Of a stretch of 64,000 nucleotides of DNA, positions 1 through 8,621 are shown one piece after another (the first letter of the stretch is position 1; each line of letters starts with the position of its first letter). Where the stretch lies: NCBI GenBank assembly GCA_964019655.1, contig CAXHTR010000001.1, forward strand, positions 1,240,001-1,304,000. Direction: 5' to 3'. The notes under the pieces are model-generated. The model saw only the letters and a list, made by a program, of their open reading frames with translations. It was not told where the DNA came from and did no database searches. The translations under genes and the position numbers were made by a program. Source of the DNA: Perkinsela sp. pyNocScin1 (lineage: Eukaryota > Euglenozoa > Kinetoplastea > Prokinetoplastida > Perkinselidae).

Positions 1-1125
1 ATGCTCGAACAGCAAGCTCTGCACCCGCGCCGTCAGTGGCCCAAAGTACCCGGCGGCGTACAGCGCGCCGCTGCAGACGGCAGCGAGGAGCGCGATGCTG
101 CCGATGTATCGCATACGCAGATGGAAACACTCCCAAGAGCCCACCGACTGGATGCCGCGGAGCTTTCTGTGGTACTCCGTCGCATGCATGACCTGCATCG
201 CCAGGAAGACGAGGAGGGCAGAAATTTGCTCAAGCGCATAAAATGGCGCGAACCGCACAGGGGGCACGCACGTTGCGATAGCTGTGCCCACGGTAAAGTA
301 CAGCGTGTAGCTTTTATACAGATCGTTCGAGTACGTTCCGCGCAGCCAGTCGGCGAGAAGTAAAATGCCCGCATGGAGGGCAACGATGTTCGTGACGTAT
401 ATGAAGCCGCCCCAGAGCGCGACCATGAAGCCGTAGCAAACTCCTGCAAGAGCCCCACACACAACATTCTGCTTCTCGTCTGACGCACGCGCACGGAGCG
501 AGCGGATCCAGAAGTAAAAGGTGGCGCACATCGCTGGGATGGCGATGCTCTCGTTGTCGAAGCCGCCGCCGACTGTCCGCACGATGTGTGACGGGATAAA
601 GGCCATGAAAAGCGAAGCAAGGGCACCCGCGAGCGACGAGTGCGTGCACTCGTACGCGGTCAGGCCGACGAGCCCGGTCGAGATCGCTGCGAACCATGCT
701 GGGATGTAGCAGCAGACATCGTTAAGTGACATGGCCCAGCTGCCGCCGAGGAACTTGAGGGCCTTGTAGATCGCCACGGCAGTGAGGTGGAGGCCAGGAA
801 ACGTCGTCGTGCCGACTGGTCGGCCCAGCGGGTACCATGACTGATAGTCGTACCAGTCGAAGAAGGCGTGCCAGCCGTGGTTAAGGAGATAGTTGGCGCA
901 GCGGAGATTGAACCAGGGGTCGAACTCGTGGATGACGGTCCCGAACTCATGGATGGCAATGAGGCGAATGCTCACTGCTACAAGAATTGCGAGCGTGCAT
1001 AGGACGAGAAATAGCGCGTAGTACACGGAGCAAAGCACTTCCGGCACTCGATAGATTCCGAAGAGCTTCTTGGCTTCTGTCTTTGGAAAAGCGGTCACCG
1101 GACTCTCAGACTGCAGATCACGCAT
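1..1125 (-). CDS. STT3: Oligosaccharyltransferase catalytic subunit STT3, N-terminal part (cut by window edge)
   Basis: STT3 transfers the lipid-linked glycan to asparagine of nascent proteins in the ER membrane; in kinetoplastids it usually acts alone. The reading frame is open from the ATG at 1123-1125 (an in-frame TAA lies upstream) to the window edge, giving 375 codons of a protein normally above 700. Residues about 31-52 form the first membrane helix. It is followed by the first-loop catalytic motif HEFDPWFNLR (66-75), and near residue 190 by FDNESIAI, the conserved DNE-type motif after GGG. Several hydrophobic segments follow, as expected for a GT-C enzyme. The C-terminal WWDYG domain lies outside the window. 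The DNA is clearly richer in G and C than most of the window, also at third codon positions. Family assignment is firm. Confidence 0.93.
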   Translation of the reverse strand, partial: MRDLQSESPVTAFPKTEAKKLFGIYRVPEVLCSVYYALFLVLCTLAILVAVSIRLIAIHEFGTVIHEFDPWFNLRCANYLLNHGWHAFFDWYDYQSWYPLGRPVGTTTFPGLHLTAVAIYKALKFLGGSWAMSLNDVCCYIPAWFAAISTGLVGLTAYECTHSSLAGALASLFMAFIPSHIVRTVGGGFDNESIAIPAMCATFYFWIRSLRARASDEKQNVVCGALAGVCYGFMVALWGGFIYVTNIVALHAGILLLADWLRGTYSNDLYKSYTLYFTVGTAIATCVPPVRFAPFYALEQISALLVFLAMQVMHATEYHRKLRGIQSVGSWECFHLRMRYIGSIALLAAVCSGALYAAGYFGPLTARVQSLLFEH

Positions 1126-1245
1126 TTGTTCAAATAATATCTCTACTGAAAGTGACAGAGTTTAGTTGTGTAATTCGCACAAAAACTTCTCAAATACACA
1201 CGCGAAGCAAGATCGAAAAGGGGCCCTGTCGCCGACGGAACTTGC

Positions 1246-1632
1246 TTAGTCTGACTCGTCTGACGTGGAATCAGCGCCGCTCTCGACCTCAACGGCCATC
1301 TCGTCCATGGAATACTTGGAAAGAATTTCTTTGCGAACTTGCTCGCGGAGGAGCTCTTTCACTTCCGCGATCTCGGCTGCTGTATACTTTGTCTCATCAG
1401 TTGGATCATCGACTGTGGATCGCCACATGGGGTTGCGCGTGTCGGGCGGGGCAGAAGCCGCGTCCTGCTGCTTGTCGAGGTTTTGCTGCTTTACTGACTC
1501 GACGAGGACCGCAGAGACAGTGCACTCAAACGTCCAGTGGGCGCTGGATCCACATCGCTGGCAGCTCACGTCAGCTTGTGGGGAATTGCGGGGCTTACTG
1601 TAGCCCTTCGGCGGAACGTACGTTGGCCGCAT
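1246..1632 (-). CDS. ZCCHC10-like CCHC zinc-knuckle protein
   Basis: This 128-residue protein has one zinc knuckle at about residues 24-37, CQRCGSSAHWTFEC. Its HWTFEC ending is close to the GHWTYEC form typical of the ZCCHC10 family. The rest is hydrophilic. A probable helix (residues about 84-106) is rich in Glu, Lys and Arg, and the C-terminus is an acidic and serine-rich tail (GADSTSDESD), again like ZCCHC10. A role in RNA binding or RNA-associated complexes is suggested by the family only. It sits 120 bp from STT3 on the same strand and shares the higher GC of the left end. The start is the first ATG in frame. Confidence 0.75.
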   Translation of the reverse strand: MRPTYVPPKGYSKPRNSPQADVSCQRCGSSAHWTFECTVSAVLVESVKQQNLDKQQDAASAPPDTRNPMWRSTVDDPTDETKYTAAEIAEVKELLREQVRKEILSKYSMDEMAVEVESGADSTSDESD

Positions 1633-1701
1633 TTTACGAGTCCAGCAAAGAAAAAATAATTTCTATTAGACAGCGAAAAGTGGTCATTACTATTCAAATA
1701 A

Positions 1702-4305
1702 CTACACAGTTTGTGGTATGCGCATTGCTTGTAGTACATCACTCAGGAGACCGTTCGCCAAGGCACCACTTGGCATTGCGTGAAGAACCTTATCTATGAG
1801 CGTGTTAGTCTCGGGGGGTACGAAACTCGAAGATGTCTTGATCTTTTCGATATCAAGTGGGACTTTACGCGTGTCGGAATACGGTGTCAATCCCTCCTCG
1901 GCGATGCTTTTCGGGACGAATGGTGGTGGGCTCTCAGGGGTTATCCATACACTGAGGACTCCGCTCAAAATGCAATCGGGCAAAAAGGGAAGCACTGAGA
2001 TGAGAATGGCTACAAGATACTCGGTTGACGCATCGACAATGACCAATTTGCCCATCTCTGTGGCAATGTCTGGGGTGATGTCGATGGGTGATGATCGAAA
2101 TTGCAATGAATCATCTCGTACAGCATGCGCAAGGTATTTTAGAATACAGAATGCACCTTTGCTTTGCGCGTAAGTTACGGCTGCGAAGTGCTTCAGTACG
2201 AAGAATAGGCGGAACACTGTACTGTGCCCATCAACACAATGAAACCCATAACGGCTGCATTCTTTTTCCTCTGAGAGGGAAAAAAACCACTGTATCCAGT
2301 CTGCGAGAAGATCAAGGGATGGCTCATTTGCAAAGACAGTGTAGATGTCGAGAGACCGAGCACATGGGACACTTTGGGACAGGCAGAATTCGTACAAATG
2401 TGGATAAAGTCGTCTCGGGCAGATTGCATCAACGGTGCTGGACTCCGGGAGTGCGCTATCGAACAACAAAAAAGCGACCTTTGCTGTCTGTGATACGAGC
2501 GCTTTTGAAGCAAAAGCGATCGGACTTTTCTCTCGACCTTCACGGGTCCAAGTTTGCTCCTCTCGCATGAGCCAAAGCGCCGCATGCCGCACAAGATTGC
2601 GCTCAGAAACTGTCGCCATTTGAATGAATTTTCCAATTGTCTCATTTGTGTACTGCAGGGGCAGGGAATGGCTGACTTGTGAGGCTCTACCATGGCCACT
2701 GGAGGTCGGCTTCGTTGCTGCAGCTATGATGAAGCAGAGCATTTCATAGGTTGCATGAGCCAAATGCTGGTAATCTTCGGAGGGGTTGCTACCGCTCAGA
2801 CAGCCAGAGTGGGCATAAAAGTGTGCGAGACTTTCCGCATGACGGCACATGTCTTCATCTGGGCTCGGCGGCCACCAAGAAAGCGCCTGCGGGGAAATCA
2901 AAAAAGCGATTATCGTATCCTTTTGATCTGCCACAAAGCAATCATTTGCAAGAACTTGTCTGATCCCCGTGAATGCATCACTCGGGGCACCTTGTGTAAC
3001 GCTATTCACTTCATCGCGCACGAACGCGGCGGCGACAATACGAAGATATGCAATGAGGTAGCTCTTATGGGCTGCGCTTTTGTATGCTTCAAGAGACGAC
3101 AATGCATCTTTAATAGCATCATTGCCTTCTTCTCGTTTCGCTTCAAAAAATGGACTGTGGCTCAGTCCGATGCACTTGCCTGTTCGATATCGTTCCACTA
3201 AGCTCTGCAATCCGACGTGAGGCCATGAGTGCTGCAAAAGCGCATTGATACCAAGCGATTGCGCGATGACATCGTGCATTATGCCTCCATCTTTTGTATT
3301 ACAGGCTATCACAAGCGCTATATATGCCTCTGACGGGTCTTTGAAAATCTTTTGCGAATCGAATGACTGGATTACGCCCTCAAAATCCTTTGCCAGAATG
3401 CTGTGATTCTTGCAAAGAATGTAAAAAAGACGCAGTGCATTTTGGCGAGTGCTCTCTGTTCGAGCCCAGATCTGCACTAGAGCTGGTGTGAGATGTGGGA
3501 CGATTGAGCGCATCTGCGTCGGCTCTTTCGTTGCTGCTGCGGTAAGTATTTGCAAAGCGGCAACGTGCTCTTGCGGCCCACATGCATCAGCTTTGCGCGC
3601 TAGAAAATCAAAAATTTGCTCGGAGATGCTCTGGTTCGCCCAGAATGAGCTGCCCCATGTATATTCCATGCAGCCATCGCATGATTTTGCCGTATTACCG
3701 TGGCTCAACGTATCACTGCCATGGCGAAGCGTATCCAAGAGCGCCTGGTGGTAGTCTACTGCGGCCCCTTGATAGCTCATCTGATGCGGGCCTATACTTT
3801 CTTGCAGAAGCATCCACTGCAGCTCATAAGCATTTTCCACAAGTATTGCAAGAAGCTGGATTGCTTCGAAGGCAACGCTGTTGAATCTATCCCCAATGCA
3901 TCGCACAAGAATGGCAACATTGGCCTCACAATTTTCCTCACTCAAGAATTCGGCAAGAGGTGTTCCTCTCCAGCTTAGCTGGCGGAGACAAGGCGCAAGA
4001 ATGCCCCGAAGCTTTACTACACCGAGATGCCGGTGCTGGTCGCTTTGGCTGAACAGTAACTGCAAAGCCTTCTCTAACTCGGAAGTGACCTGCACGTCTG
4101 GTGCGTGATAGTTAGCTTCTTCTATACGGTTTTCAGCCTTTTGCCCTGCCCTCTGAGTTCTGTACGTTCCACTGGGGACATCTCCTGGCCGGTGAATCCC
4201 GAGCGCTGAAGGTGGGCCATCTGAGCTACCACGGGGAAGACTGACCATAGCTTTGGGCTTGATTGACGCCTCTGAAGATCTAACTTTTAACTCAATCTCT
4301 TCCAT
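1702..4305 (-). CDS. Large ARM/HEAT-like helical protein of unknown function
   Basis: This 867-residue protein has a polar, probably disordered N-terminus (about 1-75) followed by a long run of amphipathic helices. From about residue 78 the sequence reads like an armadillo/HEAT solenoid: phrases such as ALQLLFSQSDQHRHLGVVKL and AFEAIQLLAILVENAYELQW have the spacing of paired helices. No signal peptide, membrane segment or catalytic motif is visible. RNA polymerase II-associated protein 1 was considered because it also has a large helical body, but its conserved N-terminal motif was not found, so I do not assign it. The complete frame is uninterrupted and codon use resembles its neighbours. 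Confidence 0.7.
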   Translation of the reverse strand: MEEIELKVRSSEASIKPKAMVSLPRGSSDGPPSALGIHRPGDVPSGTYRTQRAGQKAENRIEEANYHAPDVQVTSELEKALQLLFSQSDQHRHLGVVKLRGILAPCLRQLSWRGTPLAEFLSEENCEANVAILVRCIGDRFNSVAFEAIQLLAILVENAYELQWMLLQESIGPHQMSYQGAAVDYHQALLDTLRHGSDTLSHGNTAKSCDGCMEYTWGSSFWANQSISEQIFDFLARKADACGPQEHVAALQILTAAATKEPTQMRSIVPHLTPALVQIWARTESTRQNALRLFYILCKNHSILAKDFEGVIQSFDSQKIFKDPSEAYIALVIACNTKDGGIMHDVIAQSLGINALLQHSWPHVGLQSLVERYRTGKCIGLSHSPFFEAKREEGNDAIKDALSSLEAYKSAAHKSYLIAYLRIVAAAFVRDEVNSVTQGAPSDAFTGIRQVLANDCFVADQKDTIIAFLISPQALSWWPPSPDEDMCRHAESLAHFYAHSGCLSGSNPSEDYQHLAHATYEMLCFIIAAATKPTSSGHGRASQVSHSLPLQYTNETIGKFIQMATVSERNLVRHAALWLMREEQTWTREGREKSPIAFASKALVSQTAKVAFLLFDSALPESSTVDAICPRRLYPHLYEFCLSQSVPCARSLDIYTVFANEPSLDLLADWIQWFFSLSEEKECSRYGFHCVDGHSTVFRLFFVLKHFAAVTYAQSKGAFCILKYLAHAVRDDSLQFRSSPIDITPDIATEMGKLVIVDASTEYLVAILISVLPFLPDCILSGVLSVWITPESPPPFVPKSIAEEGLTPYSDTRKVPLDIEKIKTSSSFVPPETNTLIDKVLHAMPSGALANGLLSDVLQAMRIPQTV

Positions 4306-4393
4306 TCTTTAGCATTGCGTGGATTTCGATAGATGAAATGAGTTCACTCATGTGGAGCTATTTTCAATAAAACAATTGCACTTGGACAGAAAA

Positions 4394-5743
4394 CTACAAT
4401 TCAGTGACCTTTGAAGCGCCTATTTCTTCGAGCGTTTTTCCTTTTGTTTCCGGAAGAAGACAGTAAACGAAAATGATAGCAAGTAGTAAAAAGCCATCAA
4501 TGAAGAAAAACGCCCACCCGATGCCCATCGAGCCGACAAGCATTGGGAAAGCCTGCGAAATGATGGCATTCGAAAGCCAATTCGTCATGGCAGCGAGGGC
4601 CATTCCTGACGATCGGTATTGATTTGGGAATATTTCTGATGCGATCAGCCATGGAATCGGGCCCATACCGGGTGCAAAAAACATAAGGTAGCATGTGAGT
4701 GATGCAAAGAACGCAACCCCCTGTGTCTTGACAGACAATAAGCCTTCGGGTACGAGCGTGAGTCCCACAACCACTGAAAGGCTCAAAAAGCAGCCTGTGA
4801 GGGATACGAGGCATGTTGCTCGCCGGCCGTACCTATCGATCGTCAGGAGTCCGACGCAAGTGAACACTGCATTTGTCAGTGCCAGAGGAACACTCAGTGC
4901 GACTGCTGCTTTCGAGCTAGAAAACCCTATATCTTTGAGGACCATCGCAGAGTAGTACATGAGTGCATTGATGCCTCCAAGCTGCTGGAAGAAATGAAGT
5001 CCACATGCAACGATGATTCTTTTTCGTAAGTCAGCGTCTCGCATCATGTTCTGAAGCAACGAAGCACGCTGCGATGAATCCACTTCCTTATTTGATTCTG
5101 TTGATACGATCTGTACCTCCTTCAAGGAAGAGACAAGATGGCGAGCTTTGATACGTTCAAGCCATGTCGATGACTCTGGCAGCTTTACTAGCAAACAGAG
5201 CTGTAACACTGCCGGCAACGCGCCAAGTCCAAACATGAGCCTCCAGCCCATACTAGACGGGAGATGAATGAACGCAAACGCAATGATAGACGCGAAAACT
5301 TGTCCACCAGTAAGCGCGATGTTGTTGACGGTAATCATGCGGCCGCGGGCCTTTGCAGGGGATATTTCGGAGATATAGACTGGGACGACTACTGAGATGC
5401 ACCCAATACACAAACCAAAGAGAACTCTTGCAGCGTACACAACGTATAAGCTGTGCGCAGACGCTGCGAGGATACTACTGACAACAAACGATACGCTTGA
5501 GAGCAAAATACACTTTTTCCTGCCGTACGAGTCACTAAGATAACCAGAAAAGCTGGCACCGACGAACGATGCAAGCACTCCGATGCTGACAATGAGGCCT
5601 GAAACCCAGGATTCTAGGGTAAAATCAAAGTGCTCGCTCATCTGTATCAGCCCACCATTAACGATTGCTGTCCCGTACCCGAAAAGGAGTCCACCGAGCG
5701 TCGCGCACAGATAAGTTGCTATAATGCTGAACGAATATGACAT
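4394..5743 (-). CDS. MFS sugar transporter (SP family; hexose or myo-inositol type)
   Basis: This is a 449-residue membrane protein with about twelve hydrophobic helices, the normal size of the sugar porter family. The signatures are present in order: GYGTAIVNGG in helix 1 (22-31), the loop 2-3 motif YLSDSYGRKK (68-77), PESSTWLERIKAR after helix 6 (189-201), QQLGGINALMYYSA in helix 7 (253-266), the loop 8-9 motif DRYGRR (303-308), and the C-terminal PETKGKTLEEIGA (about 433-445). It should move a hexose or inositol across the plasma membrane or an organelle membrane. The substrate cannot be read from sequence. The QQLGGIN motif is shared by glucose and inositol porters. Confidence 0.93.
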   Translation of the reverse strand: MSYSFSIIATYLCATLGGLLFGYGTAIVNGGLIQMSEHFDFTLESWVSGLIVSIGVLASFVGASFSGYLSDSYGRKKCILLSSVSFVVSSILAASAHSLYVVYAARVLFGLCIGCISVVVPVYISEISPAKARGRMITVNNIALTGGQVFASIIAFAFIHLPSSMGWRLMFGLGALPAVLQLCLLVKLPESSTWLERIKARHLVSSLKEVQIVSTESNKEVDSSQRASLLQNMMRDADLRKRIIVACGLHFFQQLGGINALMYYSAMVLKDIGFSSSKAAVALSVPLALTNAVFTCVGLLTIDRYGRRATCLVSLTGCFLSLSVVVGLTLVPEGLLSVKTQGVAFFASLTCYLMFFAPGMGPIPWLIASEIFPNQYRSSGMALAAMTNWLSNAIISQAFPMLVGSMGIGWAFFFIDGFLLLAIIFVYCLLPETKGKTLEEIGASKVTEL

Positions 5744-5890
5744 TGTACGCTAGTGAACATTTGATATTAGGAGAACTTATCGTTGAGTCATCATGCATAA
5801 TATGACATGGTCTTTTTGTTCTGAATGGGCAAGTATCGCTGAGCTCTTGAGATTTACAAGCTTTTGCCTAAATCTGCTTATTCCGGTTGC

Positions 5891-7060
5891 TCAGCAGACT
5901 TGAAATATGCCAACAACTGAGTTCGATCGATACACATCGTTTGCCGTGCGAGAATTCTGTTGAATGCGAGTGGAAGCGAAAGGATTCATCAATGGCTCCG
6001 CGAGCTCCCTCCACTTGAATCGCTTGAGAAGGAAGGCGCGCTCATGCTTCATCTCTTCGAAACTGAAGCACGTGGTGATGATAATAGAGCCGGAACGGAG
6101 CGTATCCTCAAGCACTGCAAGGGTCTGCTCCCATTCATAGTGACCAGTAGTAATGCCCATCGCAGGGGCAAACACGATAGAAGGAGAATTTTGGCTAGTT
6201 TTGGCGACGGCATTGTGATACTTTGTGCGAAAAAATCGAAGCTTTCCGTGAACCTTGGACATGTGCAGGCTTTTGGGAACATGCGGTCCAAAGAACGATA
6301 TTTCGCTGATCCCAATCGTTGATGTATCCTGCGGTAAAAGAAGAGACCACAGGGCTGGGTACTGGCACTCGTTTCTTGTAGCACCAATGACGTGAATGAC
6401 ATGATTCTTCATGCTCGGCAAATGCGACCACTGGCTCCATAGTGTCAATGGAAATGAGGCATGCTCCATGAACGCCCTTCCCAGTGGTGTACCATGCAAA
6501 AAATGGAGGCACTTCCATTCAGAGCAATCGGATTTTCGAAAAATAAACTCGTAGAATACCTCTTCCAGAGACATTTCAAGGAAGCTTTCCGAGAATGGTG
6601 GCAGAGGGTTGAAGCGCATGTGGGAAACGAAGTCTTGTAGCGCACCTGCGAGCCCGACTGCACTACTGTCTCTCTCAGTCATTTCAAGCGCTTCACATAC
6701 AGTAGCGTGAAACCCTCTATCGGCAGCCTGATGCGCAGCGCTGCAATACACAACTAAACGGCATTTTTTGCAGCGAAAGCGCTGATCTGGAATCTTTGCA
6801 CACACGCCGCAGCAATCAATGCCAAGGGCGACATCTTCTTCGTTCATTTTCGCGGCTCCTTTTGCATGAACTATAGAGCCGCACGAGTTCAGATACGGAA
6901 ATTCTGAAATCAATACATTGTCACTCAAGCATATGTCAGACGCCGGTAGGGATTGAGGAAAATTCCATTTTGTAGCTTTCGCGTTTCGAAACGGGTCCGC
7001 TAAGTAATCCGTCATTTCTTCCGATTCTCTACACGATGAGTTCTTAACCTTTCGCTTCAT
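5891..7060 (-). CDS. MYND zinc-finger protein with MSS51-like C-terminal domain
   Basis: The 389-residue protein carries a MYND finger at about residues 84-122 (CGVC, CKKC, then C106, H110, H118 and C122). The C-terminal half contains HVIGATRNECQYPALWSLLL followed by a conserved IGISEISFFGPHVP stretch. This resembles the domain shared by MYND proteins related to yeast Mss51, a translational activator of mitochondrial cox1. The N-terminus has no clear mitochondrial presequence, so an organellar role is not supported by targeting. A MYND finger normally binds proline-rich partners. Family placement is moderately secure; function is not. Confidence 0.72.
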   Translation of the reverse strand: MKRKVKNSSCRESEEMTDYLADPFRNAKATKWNFPQSLPASDICLSDNVLISEFPYLNSCGSIVHAKGAAKMNEEDVALGIDCCGVCAKIPDQRFRCKKCRLVVYCSAAHQAADRGFHATVCEALEMTERDSSAVGLAGALQDFVSHMRFNPLPPFSESFLEMSLEEVFYEFIFRKSDCSEWKCLHFLHGTPLGRAFMEHASFPLTLWSQWSHLPSMKNHVIHVIGATRNECQYPALWSLLLPQDTSTIGISEISFFGPHVPKSLHMSKVHGKLRFFRTKYHNAVAKTSQNSPSIVFAPAMGITTGHYEWEQTLAVLEDTLRSGSIIITTCFSFEEMKHERAFLLKRFKWRELAEPLMNPFASTRIQQNSRTANDVYRSNSVVGIFQVC

Positions 7061-7144
7061 TTTATTCTAAAGATACAAGCTATTGGAATATCGAGTAAGA
7101 TATTAAGAAATTATCATGGAATAAAAGTATTCCGACACGCAAGG

Positions 7145-7903
7145 TTAATCCATATCCATTGCCAAACTGGACGGAATTGCTGCCGGAGCGGGAAGTGCTG
7201 GAGCTTCATATTTTATAACGAGATTATCCGGGGCCAAACGAAATACTCTGTCAGTCTCCGCTGATATCCATCCGATTTCGAATTGAAAGTATTTGTCTTT
7301 TGTGTTATCGTGGAGCGTGTGCAAAATTTGCTGTACTTTGACCATAGCTTCCTTGCACGTGACTGATAGAAAGTCAATTTTTTCGAGCTCGGACTTGGCC
7401 TGCGTCCTCGCCTTTCCTGCCGCACAGGCTTTATACTCCGTGACGAGGCCGCTCGGGTCCATCATATGTAGCTTCGGCCCATCATCGGCAAATGAAGCCA
7501 ACAATATTGAGCATCCCAGAGGTCTATAAGCTCCATACTGCGTAAACATGTGCAATAGCTCACCAACTCTATTTGCAAGTATTTTTCCGGTGATGGGGAT
7601 ACCGTTCATGGACCGGTAGTTGCTACACTCTTCCCTTGCGTGGCGCATTGCCATGAGACCATCTGGCTGATGGCCAGCGATGCACAGCCCGCATTGTCTA
7701 TCCACGGGAAATATCCGCTGAAGTGCGGACTTGTCCATATTGCTCGAATGAAGCAGCTTCTCGACACCGAGTACCACACCGTCCACACAGCGGATTCCAA
7801 TAGCAGTCCCCTGGTTATCGACGGCCTTCATCGCGTATTCCACCTGGAAAACTCGGCCCTCCGGTGAGTATGTGTCAGCACTAAGGTCATAGCCAGAATT
7901 CAT
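7145..7903 (-). CDS. PSMA3: 20S proteasome subunit alpha 7 (PSMA3 type)
   Basis: This subunit forms part of the outer ring of the 20S proteasome. From the chosen ATG at 7901-7903 the protein has 252 residues and opens with SGYDLSADTYSPEGRVFQVEYA, the alpha-subunit N-terminal signature. The GYDLSA and AMKAVDNQGTAIGIRC sequence favours alpha 7 (human PSMA3, yeast Pre10) over other alpha subunits, as do GCSILLASF and MDPSG. The frame is open 29 codons further upstream to an ATG at 7988-7990, but the family start is the internal methionine two residues before GYDLSA. Alpha subunits lack the catalytic threonine, as here. Confidence 0.93.
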   Translation of the reverse strand: MNSGYDLSADTYSPEGRVFQVEYAMKAVDNQGTAIGIRCVDGVVLGVEKLLHSSNMDKSALQRIFPVDRQCGLCIAGHQPDGLMAMRHAREECSNYRSMNGIPITGKILANRVGELLHMFTQYGAYRPLGCSILLASFADDGPKLHMMDPSGLVTEYKACAAGKARTQAKSELEKIDFLSVTCKEAMVKVQQILHTLHDNTKDKYFQFEIGWISAETDRVFRLAPDNLVIKYEAPALPAPAAIPSSLAMDMD

Positions 7904-7976
7904 TTTTACACGTAAAGCGATTAAACTATTTAAATAGGATTGGATGCTTAGAAATAGAGTACACTTCGCCAGGGGG

Positions 7977-8540
7977 TCACGGTGGTGCACTTTTCGCTTG
8001 CGAGACTTTAGATTCTTGCTTTATGATGAGGTCTACCATGGCTGGTTTGACTGGGTTAACTCTTGGCAATTTTTCAATGAGCTTGGCATCCTTTGGGTGT
8101 ATACTCTCGACTGTTATGATGCTTGAGAAAACCATCGAATTTGGCACATACACGCGTTCCATCTTATCGTTCAGCAGAATGAGATGTTTCAGATCCCAGC
8201 TACACACTATACCTTCTACGCTAGTAGCACCTGATCCGATTTTCAGCTTTCTTCCCTGGCCAAATACACGGTGTCGGTTGAATGCGAGTATCAAACCTGC
8301 CATGAAGTTTGCTCCAATATCTTTTGCTGCAAACCCAAGAGATGCGCCACCAACTCCGAGGCCTGTCAAAATCGGTGATGTGTCCACTCCGATAGTTCCA
8401 AGAGCTGTGAAGCCTAGCATTGACCATACGATAGTCGCAGAGGCTCTCGAGATAATGGCGCGCTTTGCTGCATCCTCTATGAGACCAGTCTTACTATAGA
8501 AGAAGTCAAATGTTTTCTGAAAGCCCTTGAAGAATTTCAT
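7977..8540 (-). CDS. MscS-type mechanosensitive channel (small, single MscS core)
   Basis: The 187-residue protein holds the MscS pore and beta domain. The glycine- and alanine-rich pore helix GLGVGGASLGFAAKDIGANF is followed by MAGLILAFNRHRVFGQG and the beta-domain segment SVEGIVCSWDLKHLILLND, then VYVPNSMVFSSIITVE. Such channels open on membrane tension and let ions pass. Trypanosomatid homologues act in osmotic regulation, including in the contractile vacuole. I place the start at the ATG 8538-8540: the frame continues 15 codons upstream, but a pyrimidine tract and AG (8564-8565) lie inside that extension, so the trans-spliced mRNA would begin after it. Confidence 0.85.
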   Translation of the reverse strand: MKFFKGFQKTFDFFYSKTGLIEDAAKRAIISRASATIVWSMLGFTALGTIGVDTSPILTGLGVGGASLGFAAKDIGANFMAGLILAFNRHRVFGQGRKLKIGSGATSVEGIVCSWDLKHLILLNDKMERVYVPNSMVFSSIITVESIHPKDAKLIEKLPRVNPVKPAMVDLIIKQESKVSQAKSAPP

Positions 8541-8563
8541 GCTAACATTTATATTTATGTTCC

Positions 8564-8590
8564 CTGTATAATAGAAATCAAACACAACAA
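8564..8590 (-). promoter_or_regulatory. Probable trans-splice acceptor deciding the MscS start
   Basis: Read on the minus strand, a T-rich tract ending in TATTATACAG stands 23 nt before the ATG at 8540. An mRNA starting after this AG would exclude the upstream in-frame ATG at 8583-8585. Inference from position and composition only. Confidence 0.55.
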
Positions 8591-8621
8591 ACGCTCACAA
8601 GACTTATAGGACTGAGTTTTT

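Noticed and set aside
33-697. Minus-strand frames overlapping STT3 in other registers
   Set aside because: The STT3 frame is open across the whole stretch and carries the catalytic motifs. The other frames are high-GC shadows.
1780-3980. Several plus-strand open frames of 70-170 codons opposite the ARM-like gene
   Set aside because: They are antisense shadows of a continuous 867-codon minus-strand gene, with no motifs of their own.
1702-4305. Assignment of the ARM-like protein to RPAP1
   Set aside because: General size and helical content fit, but the conserved RPAP1 N-terminal signature is not visible.
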